Positions 1 to 10,100 of a stretch of DNA of 64,000 nt are shown piece by piece. Position 1 is the first letter of the stretch. Every line of letters begins with the position of its first letter. Made by a program: the position numbers and the translations under genes. Below the pieces are notes generated by a model. That model worked only from the letters and a program-made list of their open reading frames with translations. It had not been told where the DNA came from and did not search any database. This DNA comes from Skeletonema tropicum (lineage: Eukaryota; Bacillariophyta; Thalassiosirophyceae; Thalassiosirales; Thalassiosiraceae), in assembly GCA_037178625.1 (NCBI GenBank), contig CM074129.1, positions 3,100,001 to 3,164,000 of the forward strand, given 5' to 3'.

Positions 1-166
1 TGTGGTAGAAAATGACGATGAAAGTGATGGAGCTGCCGAAGAAGAAAGGGCAGCTATGCTTCAACGTCTTGATGATATGTTGATAGTGCCGCCTGAACTT
101 CGAATTTCATCGGACGACGAAGGAGGTCAGTTTGATGACGCAGACGAAGATGATGAACTTTTGTAG
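1..166 (+). CDS. 3' end of an acidic hypothetical protein (partial)
   Basis: An open frame enters from the left edge and stops with TAG at 164-166. It gives 54 visible residues, rich in Asp and Glu (for example EEERAAMLQRLDDML and the C-terminus DDADEDDELL). Such acidic tails are common in nuclear and chromatin proteins, but no domain is visible, so no function is assigned. The gene is convergent with the IQ-motif gene that follows, with only about 30 bp between the two stops. Confidence 0.6.
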   Translation, partial: VVENDDESDGAAEEERAAMLQRLDDMLIVPPELRISSDDEGGQFDDADEDDELL

Positions 167-195
167 TATCGAAAGGGTTGAAGGTCTTATAGATA

Positions 196-2349
196 TTATT
201 TGATCGTCTCACGTTTACCTCTTCGGAAAGCATCTTGAATTATTCGGGCAGCCCTCATCTCCTTTTCTTTCGTAGTCTTGAGGCGTAATCTATCAACAAT
301 CCACAGTTTCCTCCTTAACTGCTGACGTCCCTTCCATAGACGAAACATGAACTGGATTGTCTTGGCAGCGTGCTGTTCCCACATAGACCGATACGCTTCT
401 TGTTTCAACTCAGAAAAAGTTCGTCGTGCTTTGAACATTTCACATGAAAGCAAATTCTCTCGGATGACCTGACGTATATGCTTCTTTCTAATGGTTGTGA
501 TCGTTTGCCCTGAAGAGATGTTATGAAACTGAATGCGACTCGAGAGAGCATACACCTTCCACTGAGACCCTTCCTCGCCCACGTATTGATATGACAAACG
601 TTGTAGCTCGCGCATACGCCCTATAGAGATTGATTTTGATTGCCCAACGATTTTTTCAAAGATATTCTCCTCATCAAAAGTGATAAAGTTTACCCCGTCC
701 ACTGCGCTTTTGAAGGAAACAATATCAAAGGGGTCTGGTAACGACTTGAAGAAGAGCTCGGGATCTACATTTGAACTTCTCATCAAACCGTCGAGAATAC
801 TGTAACTAATAACATCATCTGAAGTCAAGGCTCGCTCGGTAACTTCGTCAATCGCATCTGAAAGGATCATCTTGTACTTCTTTTCTTGATCTTCGAATAG
901 ACGTTTGTAGTCAGCTGATGACTTCCAGGCTTCGATTTGCCTCGTCAGAGATGCCTCGAACTCAGATTGCTTCGACAACCATTTTATGTCCATCGCCTTC
1001 TCCATTTGACGCCTTGTGTGCTCAACTCGTTTCCTCCTCAACTCTCTTTGAGAGTTCAAGATATCAATGTCATCTTGGCTCAGTTGTCGTTTCTTTGACT
1101 TGTCTTGGTTATTTGCTAATGCTAGCACACTTGTCCACTTCGGCGTGGGCCTTCTGAGGTGTTTATTTCTTTCGAGCTCCAATGATTGTTGTTGAAGCTG
1201 AAGCGATTTCCTCTGTTGTATTAAAGATGCTTCTCGGATTCTTTTCCTATGTTGGATCTCAAGGCTAGCGTGCTTGCGAAGGGAACGAAAAGCCACTCTG
1301 ACGGTCTTTCTTTCTTGCCAATGTTTGGCATCTTCAGATCGTCTTTCAATTAACGTAAATGATATCCATGTAGAGAACGCCAATCTACGTTTGAGCTTCT
1401 TCGCAAAAACGCGTAGGTGCCCAGATGCACTCCTAACCTCTTTATCGATATCCTCACTCAGGCAGATACTCTGTATTCTGTATTTTACTTCATACAGTTT
1501 TCTCCACCGCATGAAGCTGCGTCGAATCTTCGCCGTGTATCCAGTAATGATTGATACTTCTTCCAGCGCCTTTACCATCTTGAGTCGTTGTGCCTCCTTG
1601 TTCCACGCAGATAAAGCTCTCTTTTTCCTACATTTCGTCAATCGATGTGACAGCTCGACCTCCAATCTCCAGGCATCAAAACATCTGAGCAAACGTCTCA
1701 TCTTGAAGGCGTGCATTCTCTTGATACCAATGGCTTTGGATGCTTCGATGAAGGCGCCTAAGGACTCGTTTTCGAGGGCACATAACAACTCAATCTTTTC
1801 GTCACTTGGCATCTGATTCACGAGTTGCAATCGGAAGTGATCCATTACAGATGTACAGGAGTCGAGCGCCTTCTCTAGCTCAATCATAGAGACGCGAGTA
1901 GATCTACCTACACTACTACTTCTAAGCTGATCTTCTAGCAAGCCCGAGGTACGACCTGATTCACTTTTTGTAACAGCTGCTATTGAAACAATCTTGAGGA
2001 TATCGCCCAGCCTCTTGTAGTCACATCTCATGTCACCATTCTGAGTGTACTCATCAAGTATCTTAAGGAAGATAGATCGCGGATTCCAATAGGCAGGTGC
2101 AGCGTAAACAAGAGCTTTGTGCATTGCTACAATGAAAGAACAATCGACACTATTTGATTCGTGGCATATGAAAGCTTCAAAGAGCCTACGGCTGAATTTG
2201 GCCGAAACGTCGCTTCCAAATGCTAGAGTCAGCCCCCTTGCGAATGACAAGACGTCACCACATGCTGAGCAGTGATTGATGATGCTACATATTGAAAATG
2301 AAACCTGTTTTCTTCGCAAATAGCTCGTCAGAGACCGGACTATTTTCAT
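196..2349 (-). CDS. IQ-motif / Sfi1-like repeat protein
   Basis: A single uninterrupted 717-residue frame begins at ATG 2349. Residues about 215-370 hold several imperfect helices with Trp and Leu spacing (FDAWRLEVE, ALSAWNKEA, SFMRWRKLYEV, AFSTWISF) resembling the centrin-binding repeats of Sfi1. Residues about 370-480 are highly charged and Gln/Arg-rich, probably coiled coil. The C-terminus carries two IQ calmodulin/centrin-binding motifs (KTIQFMFRLWKGRQQLRR and ARIIQDAFRRGKR). Known IQ/Sfi1 proteins bind EF-hand proteins such as calmodulin or centrin and often act at centrosome- or cilium-like structures. Assignment to that role here is inference from motifs only. No intron is evident. Confidence 0.7.
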   Translation of the reverse strand: MKIVRSLTSYLRRKQVSFSICSIINHCSACGDVLSFARGLTLAFGSDVSAKFSRRLFEAFICHESNSVDCSFIVAMHKALVYAAPAYWNPRSIFLKILDEYTQNGDMRCDYKRLGDILKIVSIAAVTKSESGRTSGLLEDQLRSSSVGRSTRVSMIELEKALDSCTSVMDHFRLQLVNQMPSDEKIELLCALENESLGAFIEASKAIGIKRMHAFKMRRLLRCFDAWRLEVELSHRLTKCRKKRALSAWNKEAQRLKMVKALEEVSIITGYTAKIRRSFMRWRKLYEVKYRIQSICLSEDIDKEVRSASGHLRVFAKKLKRRLAFSTWISFTLIERRSEDAKHWQERKTVRVAFRSLRKHASLEIQHRKRIREASLIQQRKSLQLQQQSLELERNKHLRRPTPKWTSVLALANNQDKSKKRQLSQDDIDILNSQRELRRKRVEHTRRQMEKAMDIKWLSKQSEFEASLTRQIEAWKSSADYKRLFEDQEKKYKMILSDAIDEVTERALTSDDVISYSILDGLMRSSNVDPELFFKSLPDPFDIVSFKSAVDGVNFITFDEENIFEKIVGQSKSISIGRMRELQRLSYQYVGEEGSQWKVYALSSRIQFHNISSGQTITTIRKKHIRQVIRENLLSCEMFKARRTFSELKQEAYRSMWEQHAAKTIQFMFRLWKGRQQLRRKLWIVDRLRLKTTKEKEMRAARIIQDAFRRGKRETIK

Positions 2350-2731
2350 TGTGCATTCAGAGTAAGACAGAGTAATAGAAAGACAAAGACATGCGAAGCT
2401 TAAATTGTAAGAGGACGATGTTGACTACGTGTGCAAATAGTTGAATGAAGGTTTTGTTTAATCGTACCAAGGTCCCATTGATCCCTGCGCTGCACATTGG
2501 ACATGAGAAGCATCGATGAGCGTATTAATTATTAAGAACCTCTTCCACGATAGCCCAAGATGGAGGCCAGCCAGTTGTGGTTCAAAATAATTCAAACACA
2601 TTTTTTCGCCACGCAAGTAATCACGCATATGATGCATTTCGTAGATGTTCGATGAGCATATCGTACCAAAACAAACTAACAACACGCGTTATGCCCTTCA
2701 CAACAGTAATCACGACGATGTTCAAACCTCA
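2350..2731. other. Intergenic, no gene seen
   Basis: About 380 bp between the start of the IQ protein gene and the 3' end of the SPRY gene, both on the minus strand. The open frames here are short and overlap the SPRY 3' end. No supported gene or RNA was recognised; it probably holds the promoter of the IQ gene and the SPRY 3' UTR. Confidence 0.4.
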
Positions 2732-3520
2732 TTACAGAATACCTCTCGCAGCCAAAAGGGGTCCAAATCTAGCGTGGGGACTCATCTCCCTAAAGTTATC
2801 TTCATCAAATTCAGCAGTTAACGATATCCCCTCATCATCATCAATACGATCGCCCCCAGCCTCTGCTGCACCCGGCGGGATATAAACTGCGGGATAAACC
2901 GTCCCTCGAAATCGATTGATTGTACACTCTGGCAACGGCTCTCCATTCAATAAAAATTGAATCATGGGGAGATCCGATTGCTGTACGGCAACACCAATCA
3001 CATCATTGTGCCGTAAATTCGGAATTGGTCTCATTAGAACAGTCCCGTCATCACGTGAGGATGCTTCATCGCCCTCTTCTTCGACATTTTCTAATGATTT
3101 GTAAAAGTGTCGATCTTTCCGTGTCGCTACGCCAAATTTTAATGCATAAGGATCTTCATCATTATCGTTGTTGTTGTCGTTATCATCATCGTCCATGTTT
3201 ATACTGTGCATCCTATCTTCATCATTATCATCTCCATCATCCGGATGACGAGGCAGCCCCGGCAAATCGACATGCCATTCCCAATACGCGGCATCTTGCT
3301 CAATCGGTATTTTTGCCAATGCCAGTCCCGACCCAGATACGGTGAATCCCTGAAGTCGAATAGTGGGTGCCGACATGGCTCGTGATAGACCTAGAGAGGG
3401 AGGGGGGATGCTGCCCTTTGAACTGTTATTGCGTGCTGTCATTTCGGTGGAGGAGGAGCCATTTTGCGATGAGTGTTTTCCACCGCTTATTGCGTCGAAA
3501 CAGGAACAGCAGGCGCCCAT
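2732..3520 (-). CDS. SPRY-domain protein with N-terminal lipid-anchor signal
   Basis: A 262-residue frame with ATG at 3520. It starts MGACCSCF: Gly2 followed by Cys4, Cys5 and Cys7 is a classic dual acylation signal (N-myristoylation plus palmitoylation), predicting membrane attachment. Residues about 75-255 resemble a B30.2/SPRY fold (YWEWHVDLPG, ALKFGVATRKDRHFY, NDVIGVAVQQSDLPMIQFLL, NRFRGTVYPAVYIPPG), interrupted by an Asp/Asn-rich low-complexity insert at about 95-125. SPRY domains are protein-interaction modules, but no catalytic domain accompanies this one, so the partner is unknown. A serine-rich linker separates anchor and domain. No intron is seen. Confidence 0.75.
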   Translation of the reverse strand: MGACCSCFDAISGGKHSSQNGSSSTEMTARNNSSKGSIPPPSLGLSRAMSAPTIRLQGFTVSGSGLALAKIPIEQDAAYWEWHVDLPGLPRHPDDGDDNDEDRMHSINMDDDDNDNNNDNDEDPYALKFGVATRKDRHFYKSLENVEEEGDEASSRDDGTVLMRPIPNLRHNDVIGVAVQQSDLPMIQFLLNGEPLPECTINRFRGTVYPAVYIPPGAAEAGGDRIDDDEGISLTAEFDEDNFREMSPHARFGPLLAARGIL

Positions 3521-4137
3521 TTTTACTCTTCAGTACAATATTCGCTTGTAGTCACTGCAAGGCTGTGCTATCAATAATAAGATTACCGCTGCAGGGCTGA
3601 TTGATTGTTAGCTGTTGCAACTCTTATACAGCATAGGCATGGGCATGTGGCATGTGGCAGGGCATGCATGGGCACCGGCATGGGGCATGGCCAGATGGCA
3701 TTACTTTTACCTTATGGGGCATGGTCACGTATCTTTTTGTCCGAAACGAACGGTCCGGACGAGCGGTGAGGTAGGACGGCAGGTCCGACCGGGATACTGA
3801 ATCACGGATGGAGACAAAAGTGCAAGTCGGAGTTGCACAAATTTTTGTTTGGCTTCTCGAAGAGCGAATCTCGAATCTCACATTCTCGAACGTTCCGATT
3901 TCCGATGCTCAACACGCACGTTCAAGTTCAAACCTCGCTCCAACGCAACAAGTCTCTGAGAGTGCTTGAGCATACTACTTAAACCAAGTGATAGTGCAGA
4001 TAATATATGGTATGTAATTGGAACGCTTATCATATGAAAGCTTAACAACGAAGACTTGTGTTTTGCAACACTAAGTTTGAACTTTTCTCAACGCAGATCA
4101 CAAAACTGGAAACTTGGCTGATCTAGAAGATACAAGT
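3521..4137. promoter_or_regulatory. Divergent intergenic region between SPRY and YqgF-like genes
   Basis: About 615 bp separate two divergently oriented genes, so both promoters should lie here. The part at 3640-3725 is unusually dense in GGCATG/GCATGC words (about ten within 90 bp). The stretch just before 4096 ends in a pyrimidine-rich segment and CAACGCAG, which could be a 3' splice site for an unseen 5' exon of the downstream gene. No protein gene is supported. Confidence 0.4.
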
Positions 4138-4854
4138 ATGCTGGCAACCAAGCTAAGCAACGCTTTAGTCACTCCATCCAAGGTGGCGAACATTCTCGAT
4201 TGGAGGAAGGCCTTCGGTGCCGTAATGGGCTTGGATATAACGAGAGATAGGATTGGTCTTGCGGTAGTAGAGCATCCAGAGCACATTTGTGAGTCAGTTC
4301 CATTGAAATCAATACCTCTACACGACACAGGAGCCAAGAAAGCTGGCATCTCCAAGAGTGCATTGTCAGAGCTCGAAACGATTATTAGGCATCATCATGT
4401 GTGTGCTTCTGTCGTGAACTGGCCCGTCCATAATGGGAGGATGGGCGAAGACTGTGGGAAAGTCCTACATGTACTCGATGCTGTCATCGACCGATCCAAC
4501 AGTATCATCTCAACGAAGAGGCCTTTCACCCTATGGGGTAGCAGCTCAAACGGCTCCTTTGCTTCTTTCCCACTTGACAACTGGGGAAGATCTGTAGAGT
4601 TCATTAGAGCACCAGCGTATACTCCAGGCATGAGCTTCAGCTCAAAGAGCATTTTGAGACAAGATCCATCTTATGACCCATCCTTGGTTGCAGCTAGTGT
4701 ACTAGACGAATGGGTGGAGACACACTGGCAAATAGATAGTAACCTGGGCATAGCTACAGCGCCAAAGCTAACGCCGAAGAACTTTTTCTTCGATCCTTCT
4801 TCTGTTGATGAATTCAATAGTGAAACGGCTTCGCTACAGGCTGCATTATTATGA
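4138..4854 (+). CDS. YqgF/RuvX-like (RNase H fold) nuclease-family protein
   Basis: The first ATG in frame is at 4138, giving about 238 residues; the frame is open slightly further upstream but only with TTG. MGLDITRDRIGLAVVE matches the strand-1 motif of YqgF/RuvX proteins, where the first Asp is catalytic. VVNWPVHNGRMGEDCGKVLHVLDAV matches the following PxN/xG loop and helix, with an Asn-Trp-Pro variant. VAASVLDEWVE is in the right place for the C-terminal Asp-containing helix. Bacterial RuvX acts on Holliday junctions or in pre-16S rRNA 5' maturation. The eukaryotic copy is probably organellar, but no clear targeting peptide is visible unless a 5' exon ends near 4096. The C-terminal 40 residues are divergent. 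Confidence 0.65.
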   Translation: MLATKLSNALVTPSKVANILDWRKAFGAVMGLDITRDRIGLAVVEHPEHICESVPLKSIPLHDTGAKKAGISKSALSELETIIRHHHVCASVVNWPVHNGRMGEDCGKVLHVLDAVIDRSNSIISTKRPFTLWGSSSNGSFASFPLDNWGRSVEFIRAPAYTPGMSFSSKSILRQDPSYDPSLVAASVLDEWVETHWQIDSNLGIATAPKLTPKNFFFDPSSVDEFNSETASLQAALL

Positions 4855-4857
4855 TAC

Positions 4858-5464
4858 ATGCACAGCGCGAAACAAGTAGAGTGCATTCAAGTATAGAGAA
4901 CCTGTGCCAACATAGATATTTATAAAAGAATAGAGATACAACATATAGTAGGATATACACTCGCATTTTATTGCAAAAGTGGCAGATTACTTCTTTTACT
5001 CTTTCTATTTAAAACTATTGCAAGTACTAAAAGCCTTCTCAACAGAAAAGACAGATACAAGGATAAGTGATACTTAACGAGAAGCGCAGCTGCAGCTCAA
5101 GCTTTCGAGATGCAGCTGCACTTACAAGAAGGTCTTATTATGGAGCTGTGATATGAAACCCATGCAATCCCTACAGCTAACCTCCGCTGCGGCGAGCTTG
5201 GGTCTTTGTCTCGATTGATGGCTTTATAGAGGTCCGTGCAACCGTTACCGTACATCTTTGTTCTTTGTTGCTGCTGCCTAAGATACGAAAGCAACTGATA
5301 GTACTCTCTAAAGAAGCAGTGCAGGTCGAAGGTGGTTTATCTATCTCTTCTACGCAGAGTATGTATTGAAGAAATACCAATAAAGTAAAACTATATATAC
5401 TCAAAAAACTTGACACAAAGCGCAAGATTTCAGTAAAACATCGCAGTTGGCGAGTGAAATCAGC
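4858..5464. other. Intergenic, no gene seen
   Basis: About 600 bp of moderately AT-rich sequence between the YqgF-like stop and the tRNA locus. Short minus-strand frames at 5097-5425 have no recognisable domain and are not supported as genes. The segment just upstream of the tRNA is TATA-like and A-rich (around 5390-5400), which would suit a Pol III 5' flank. Confidence 0.35.
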
Positions 5465-5570
5465 GAATGTGACGCGTACGGCAGCCCATGGTCGCGGGTT
5501 CGACCCCCGTCTGGTGCACTCCTGTGCACTTGTAACTCAGTGGTCAGAGTGTGGGTCTTATGACACGTTC
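5465..5570 (+). tRNA. Circularly permuted tRNA-Ile(UAU) gene
   Basis: The 3' half lies first: 5483-5518 holds A38, anticodon 3' strand GCCCA (5484-5488), variable loop, T stem GCGGG/CCCGT with loop TTCGACC (5494-5510), acceptor 3' strand CTGGTGC (5511-5517) and discriminator A. After a 7-nt spacer (5519-5525) the 5' half follows at 5526-5562: acceptor GCACTTG, TA, D stem ACTC/GAGT with an AGTGGTCA loop, anticodon strand TGGGT and loop CTTATG (anticodon TAT). TGGGT pairs with the upstream GCCCA (one G-U). The acceptor pairs 6 of 7 (one G-U, one U-U mismatch). A box and B box are near consensus but in reversed order. Outside the halves, 5465-5471 (GAATGTG) pairs with 5564-5570 (CACGTTC) over 7 bp, and 5475-5478 with 5559-5562, giving the bulge-helix-bulge-like fold used by tRNA splicing endonuclease in permuted tRNA precursors. 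Confidence 0.82.
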
Positions 5571-5581
5571 CTTTTGTTTTT
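5571..5581 (+). terminator. Pol III terminator (T runs) after permuted tRNA
   Basis: CTTTTGTTTTT directly follows the last base of the trailer helix (5570). Two runs of four or more T on the sense strand are the normal RNA polymerase III stop signal. It lies just past the 5' half, as expected if the transcript runs leader, 3' half, 5' half, trailer. Confidence 0.65.
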
Positions 5582-5954
5582 GCCTCAAGCCAACGTAATC
5601 ATTTTTTGCGGTCCTGCGCATGTCTCATTCAATAGAAGTTGTTGATTGTTTGGAAGCTTGTGAATATTGTATCGCCAGGTGAACTTATGAAGCAAGTTGT
5701 TTTACTATTTATGTTTTGTACTGAACATTTTTTGATTACAAGTGAAGGTTGCCTCTCCGACAGTGACCACATAAGCTGAATTCAGTATAAGAGATGATTG
5801 TATTGCTATTCTAAAACAACATTAACAATATTATTTATTTCTACTTGTCTTCTTCATGTCTTGAAGATGTTTGATACATAAATAATATAATATGCCAGTA
5901 CAGTTCTATCTATCTATCTATCTACTTACCTCTAGAGTCAGACAGTTTATGCTA
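5582..5954. other. Intergenic with a short tetranucleotide repeat
   Basis: AT-rich sequence with no supported gene. A CTAT/TCTA microsatellite of about four units lies at about 5907-5925, just before the dispersed repeat copy that starts near 5955. Confidence 0.4.
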
Positions 5955-6215
5955 TTACGTAGATTATTTTAGTTGCTACTCCCTCTCTAGGCACTAGTGC
6001 CAGTAGAGAAAGGTGAACCTAAACCAGGAGAAGCTCGGGCTGGTCCCGAAGACGCCTGTGGTGCGTGCTGGGCAGGAATTGGTCAACGAATGTGGAACGC
6101 GAAGGCTTTGGTGCAAGCAAGGCCAAACTGCTGGAGGAAGTGGATTGTGGGGGTGGGTGCCGTGTAGGAATGACCATAGAATTTCTGGTCGCTGGTTTGG
6201 ATGAGGACCAGGAGG
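5955..6215. repeat. Dispersed repeat copy A (second copy at 38.8 kb)
   Basis: About 260 bp here align by eye with 38822-39085 in the same orientation. Shared words include CCAGTAGAGAAAGG-like sequence, CCGAAGACGCCTGTGG, GAATTGGTC and TAGAATTTCTGG, with scattered substitutions and small indels. The open frames inside (for example 6013-6204) are not conserved in the second copy, so this is read as a non-coding dispersed repeat. Its class is unknown. Confidence 0.6.
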
Positions 6216-7189
6216 AGTTTGCGAGAGGGAGGATGCCATGCGGGGCCGAACTTTGGAGGGAGTCGAGGTACATCTTTGCAGCTTGGGGCCAGTTGGCGGA
6301 GAAGGAAAGTGGTATCTACAGTATCCAGTACCATAGTTCGATACACGTTGCTTGCAGAGCCAAACCAAGGAGTTTGGCTAGCAATGCGAACGAAACGAAT
6401 AGCTAATCTTTCTCATGATCTAACAGCCGCATTTTCTCCCTTTTTCTAATCGTAGGCATCTTCGACGTCCCTTTCGATGCATCTCAGCAGCGCCCAATGT
6501 CTACATTCACGTCACCAGCTACCGACCTTGTCTGGTGGCTTAGTGGTATGTCTCCACTTAGGTCAACGACGTAACAGCTCTTTGTTAGAAAAATCAGCGC
6601 GGTGCTACTGAAAAACTTAATCCCTTCTCGAATAGCTGGATTACATTTGGAAAGAGGATCCTTTGTTCAAAGGTAGATTGTATTCCTCGCTGATGAAGCT
6701 GACTTTGAATCCATCTCTGCTACAGCTGACAACGTATATGCATTGAGAACTCTACTCCGTATTTGCTATCCTGCAAAGATCTTCGAACACACAGGTAAGC
6801 TTTGAATCGACTCGACTGTCCTTAGAAAGTTCCTTTCGGAATGAGGTATCCTTCCACTACTCTGGGGATCTAGTGAAGCTCCAGTCATTCTATGTCAATG
6901 GCGAAATGAACAGCACTGCGCCTTCAACGATGACAATAAAAGAGAGGAAGAAAATTTGAACTATCCTTTGACTGAATTGAGACGAGGTTGAATGATATGA
7001 AAACAAAAAATTATATCAAACCATGCACTATTTCACAACAACAAAACTAAATATTCTACCAGCACAGACTCATACGAATACAACACTACGAAGAATGCTC
7101 ATCGATTTAGCAATGAAAATGTACTTCCATATCATGAAAATGTACTTCCAAAGTATATCAACAAAGTATAATGAGCCAATAAGAATACC
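6216..7189. other. Intergenic, no gene seen
   Basis: About 970 bp between the dispersed repeat and the satellite array. Several short overlapping frames on both strands lack domains or coherent composition. The part near 7080-7180 has a small local duplication (two copies of ATGAAAATGTACTTCCA-like sequence). No gene is supported. Confidence 0.35.
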
Positions 7190-10100
7190 TCATGACAATA
7201 TTGAAAACGATTGGTACAACTTGGATAAATGTGGTGCTGCTAGCCAGCCAACACTGGACTTCTCATATCGGCTACGAGACTGTAGCATCGCTTCTTCTTA
7301 CGCCAAACGTCTGAGCAGTACAAATGAGCTTGTCTAGTATCACCGCCGACTATAATGGGCCACTAGCAGCGGCTCATGCCCATTCCGAGGCAAAAGATAC
7401 GATTTGGTAGAATGTGATGCTGCTCGCCAGCCAACACTGGACCTCTCAGATCAGCTACGAGACTGTAGCATCGCTTCTTCTTACGCCAAACGTCTGAGCA
7501 GTACAAATGAGCTTGTCTAGTATCACCGCCGACTATAATGGGCCACTAGCAGCGGCTCATGCCCATAACGACGGCGATAGATACGATTTGGTAGAATGTG
7601 ATGCTGCTCGCCAGCCAACACTGGACCTCTCAGATCAGCTACGAGACTGTAGCATCGCTTCTTCTTACGCCAAACGTCTGAGCAGTACAAATGAGCTTGT
7701 CTAGTATCACCGCCGACTATAATGGGCCACTAGCAGCGGCTCATGCCCATACCGACGGTGATAGATACGATTTGGTAGAATGTGATGCTGCTCGCCAGCC
7801 AACACTGGACCTCTCAGATCAGCTACGAGACTGTAGCATCGCTTCTTCTTAAGCCAAACGTCTGAGCAGTACAAATGAGCTTGTCTAGTATCACCGCCGA
7901 CTATAATGGGCCACTAGCAGCGGCTCATGCCCATACCGACGGCGACAGATACGATTTGGTAGAATGTGATGCTGCTCGCCAGCCAACAATATCAGCTAAG
8001 AGACTGTAGCATCGCTTCTTCTTACGCCAAACGTCTGAGCAGTACAAATGGGCTTGTCTAGTATCACCGCCGACTATAATGGGCCACTAGCAGCGGCTCA
8101 TGCCCATACCGACGGCGATAGATACGATTTGGTAGAATGTGATGCTGCTCGCCAGCCAACACTGGACCTCTCAGATCAGCTACGAGACTGTAGCATCGCT
8201 TCTTCTTACGCCAAACGTCCTGAGCAGTACAAATGAGCTTGTCTAGTATCACCGCCGACTATAATGGGCCACTAGCAGCGGCTCATGCCCATACCGACGG
8301 CGATAGATACGATTTGGTAGAATGTGATGCTGCTCGCCAGCCAACACTGGACCTCTCAGATCAGCTACGAGACTGTAGCATCGCTTCTTCTTACGCCCAA
8401 ACGTCTGAGCAGTACAAATGAGCTTGTCTAGTATCACCGCCGACTATAATGGGCCACTAGAAGCGGCTCATGCCCATACCGACGGTGATAGATACGATTT
8501 GGTAGAATGTGATGCTGCTCGCCAGGCCAACACTGGACCTCTCAGATCAGCTACATAACTGTAGCATCGCTTCTTCTTACGCCAAACGTCTGAGCAGTAC
8601 AAATGAGCTTGTCTAGTATCACCGCCGACTATAATGGGCCACTAGCAGCGGCACATGCCCATAACGACGGCGATAGATACGATTTGGTAGAATGTGATGC
8701 TGCTCGCCAGCCAACAATATCAGCTACGAGACTGTAGCATCGCTTCTTCTTAAGCCAAACGTCTGAGCAGTACAAATGAGCTTGTCTAGTATCACCGCCG
8801 ACTATAATGGGCCACTAGCAGCGGCTCATGCCCATAACGACGGCGATAGATACGATTTGGTAGAATGTGATGCTGCTCGCCAGCCAACACTGGACCTCTC
8901 AGATCAGCTACGAGACTGTAGCATCGCTTCTTCTTACGCCAAACGTCTGAGCAGTACAAATGAGCTTGTCTAGTATCACCGCCGACTATAATGGGCCACT
9001 AGCAGCGGCTCATGCCCATACCGACGGTGATAGATACGATTTGGTAGAATGTGATGCCGCTCGCCAGCCAACAATATCAGCTACGAGACTGTAGCATCGC
9101 TTCTTCTTACGCCAAACGTCTGAGCAGTACAAATGAGCTTGTCTAGTATCACCGCCGACTATAATGGGCCACTAGAAGCGGCTCATGCCCATACCAACGG
9201 CGACAGATACGTTTTGGTAGAATGTGATGCTGCTCGCCAGCCAACACTGGACCTCTCAGATCAGCTACGAGACTGTAGCATCGCTTCTTCTTACGCCAAA
9301 CGTCTGAGCAGTACAAATGAGCTTGTCTAGTATCACCGCCGACTATAATGGGCCACTAGAAGCGGCTCATGCCCATACCGACGGCGATAGATACGATTTG
9401 GTAGAATGTGATGCTGCTCGCCAGCCAACACTGGACCTCTCAGATCAGCTACGAGACTGTAGCATCGCTTCTTCTTACGCCAAACGTCTGAGCAGTACAA
9501 ATGAGCTTGTCTAGTATCACCGCCGACTATAATGGGCCACTAGAAGCGGCTCATGCCCATACCGACGGTGATAGATACGATTTGGTAGAATGTGATGCTG
9601 CTCGCCAGCCAACAATATCAGCTACGAGACTGTAGCATCGCTTCTTCTTACGCCAAACGTCTGAGCAGTACAAATGAGCTTGTCTAGTATCACCGCCGAC
9701 TAATAATGGGCCACTAGCAGCGGCTCATGCCCATACCGACGGCGACAGATACGATTTGGTAGAATGTGATGCTGCTCGCCAGCCAACACTGGACCTCTCA
9801 GATCAGCTACGAGACTGTAGCATCGCTTCTTCTTACGCCAAACGTCTGAGCAGTACAAATGAGCTTGTCTAGTATCACCGCCGACTATAATGGGCCACTA
9901 GCAGCGGCTCATGCCCATACCGACGGCGATAAATACGATTTGGTAGAATGTGATGCTGCTCGCCAGCCAACACTGGACCTCTCAGATCAGCTACGAGACT
10001 GTAGCATCGCTTCTTCTTACGCCAAACGTCTGAGCAGTACAAATGAGCTTGTCTAGTATCACCGCCGACTATAATGGGCCACTAGCAGCGGCTCATGCCC

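Noticed and set aside
5097..5425. Short minus-strand frames next to the tRNA
   Set aside because: No domain, biased composition and overlap with each other in different frames.
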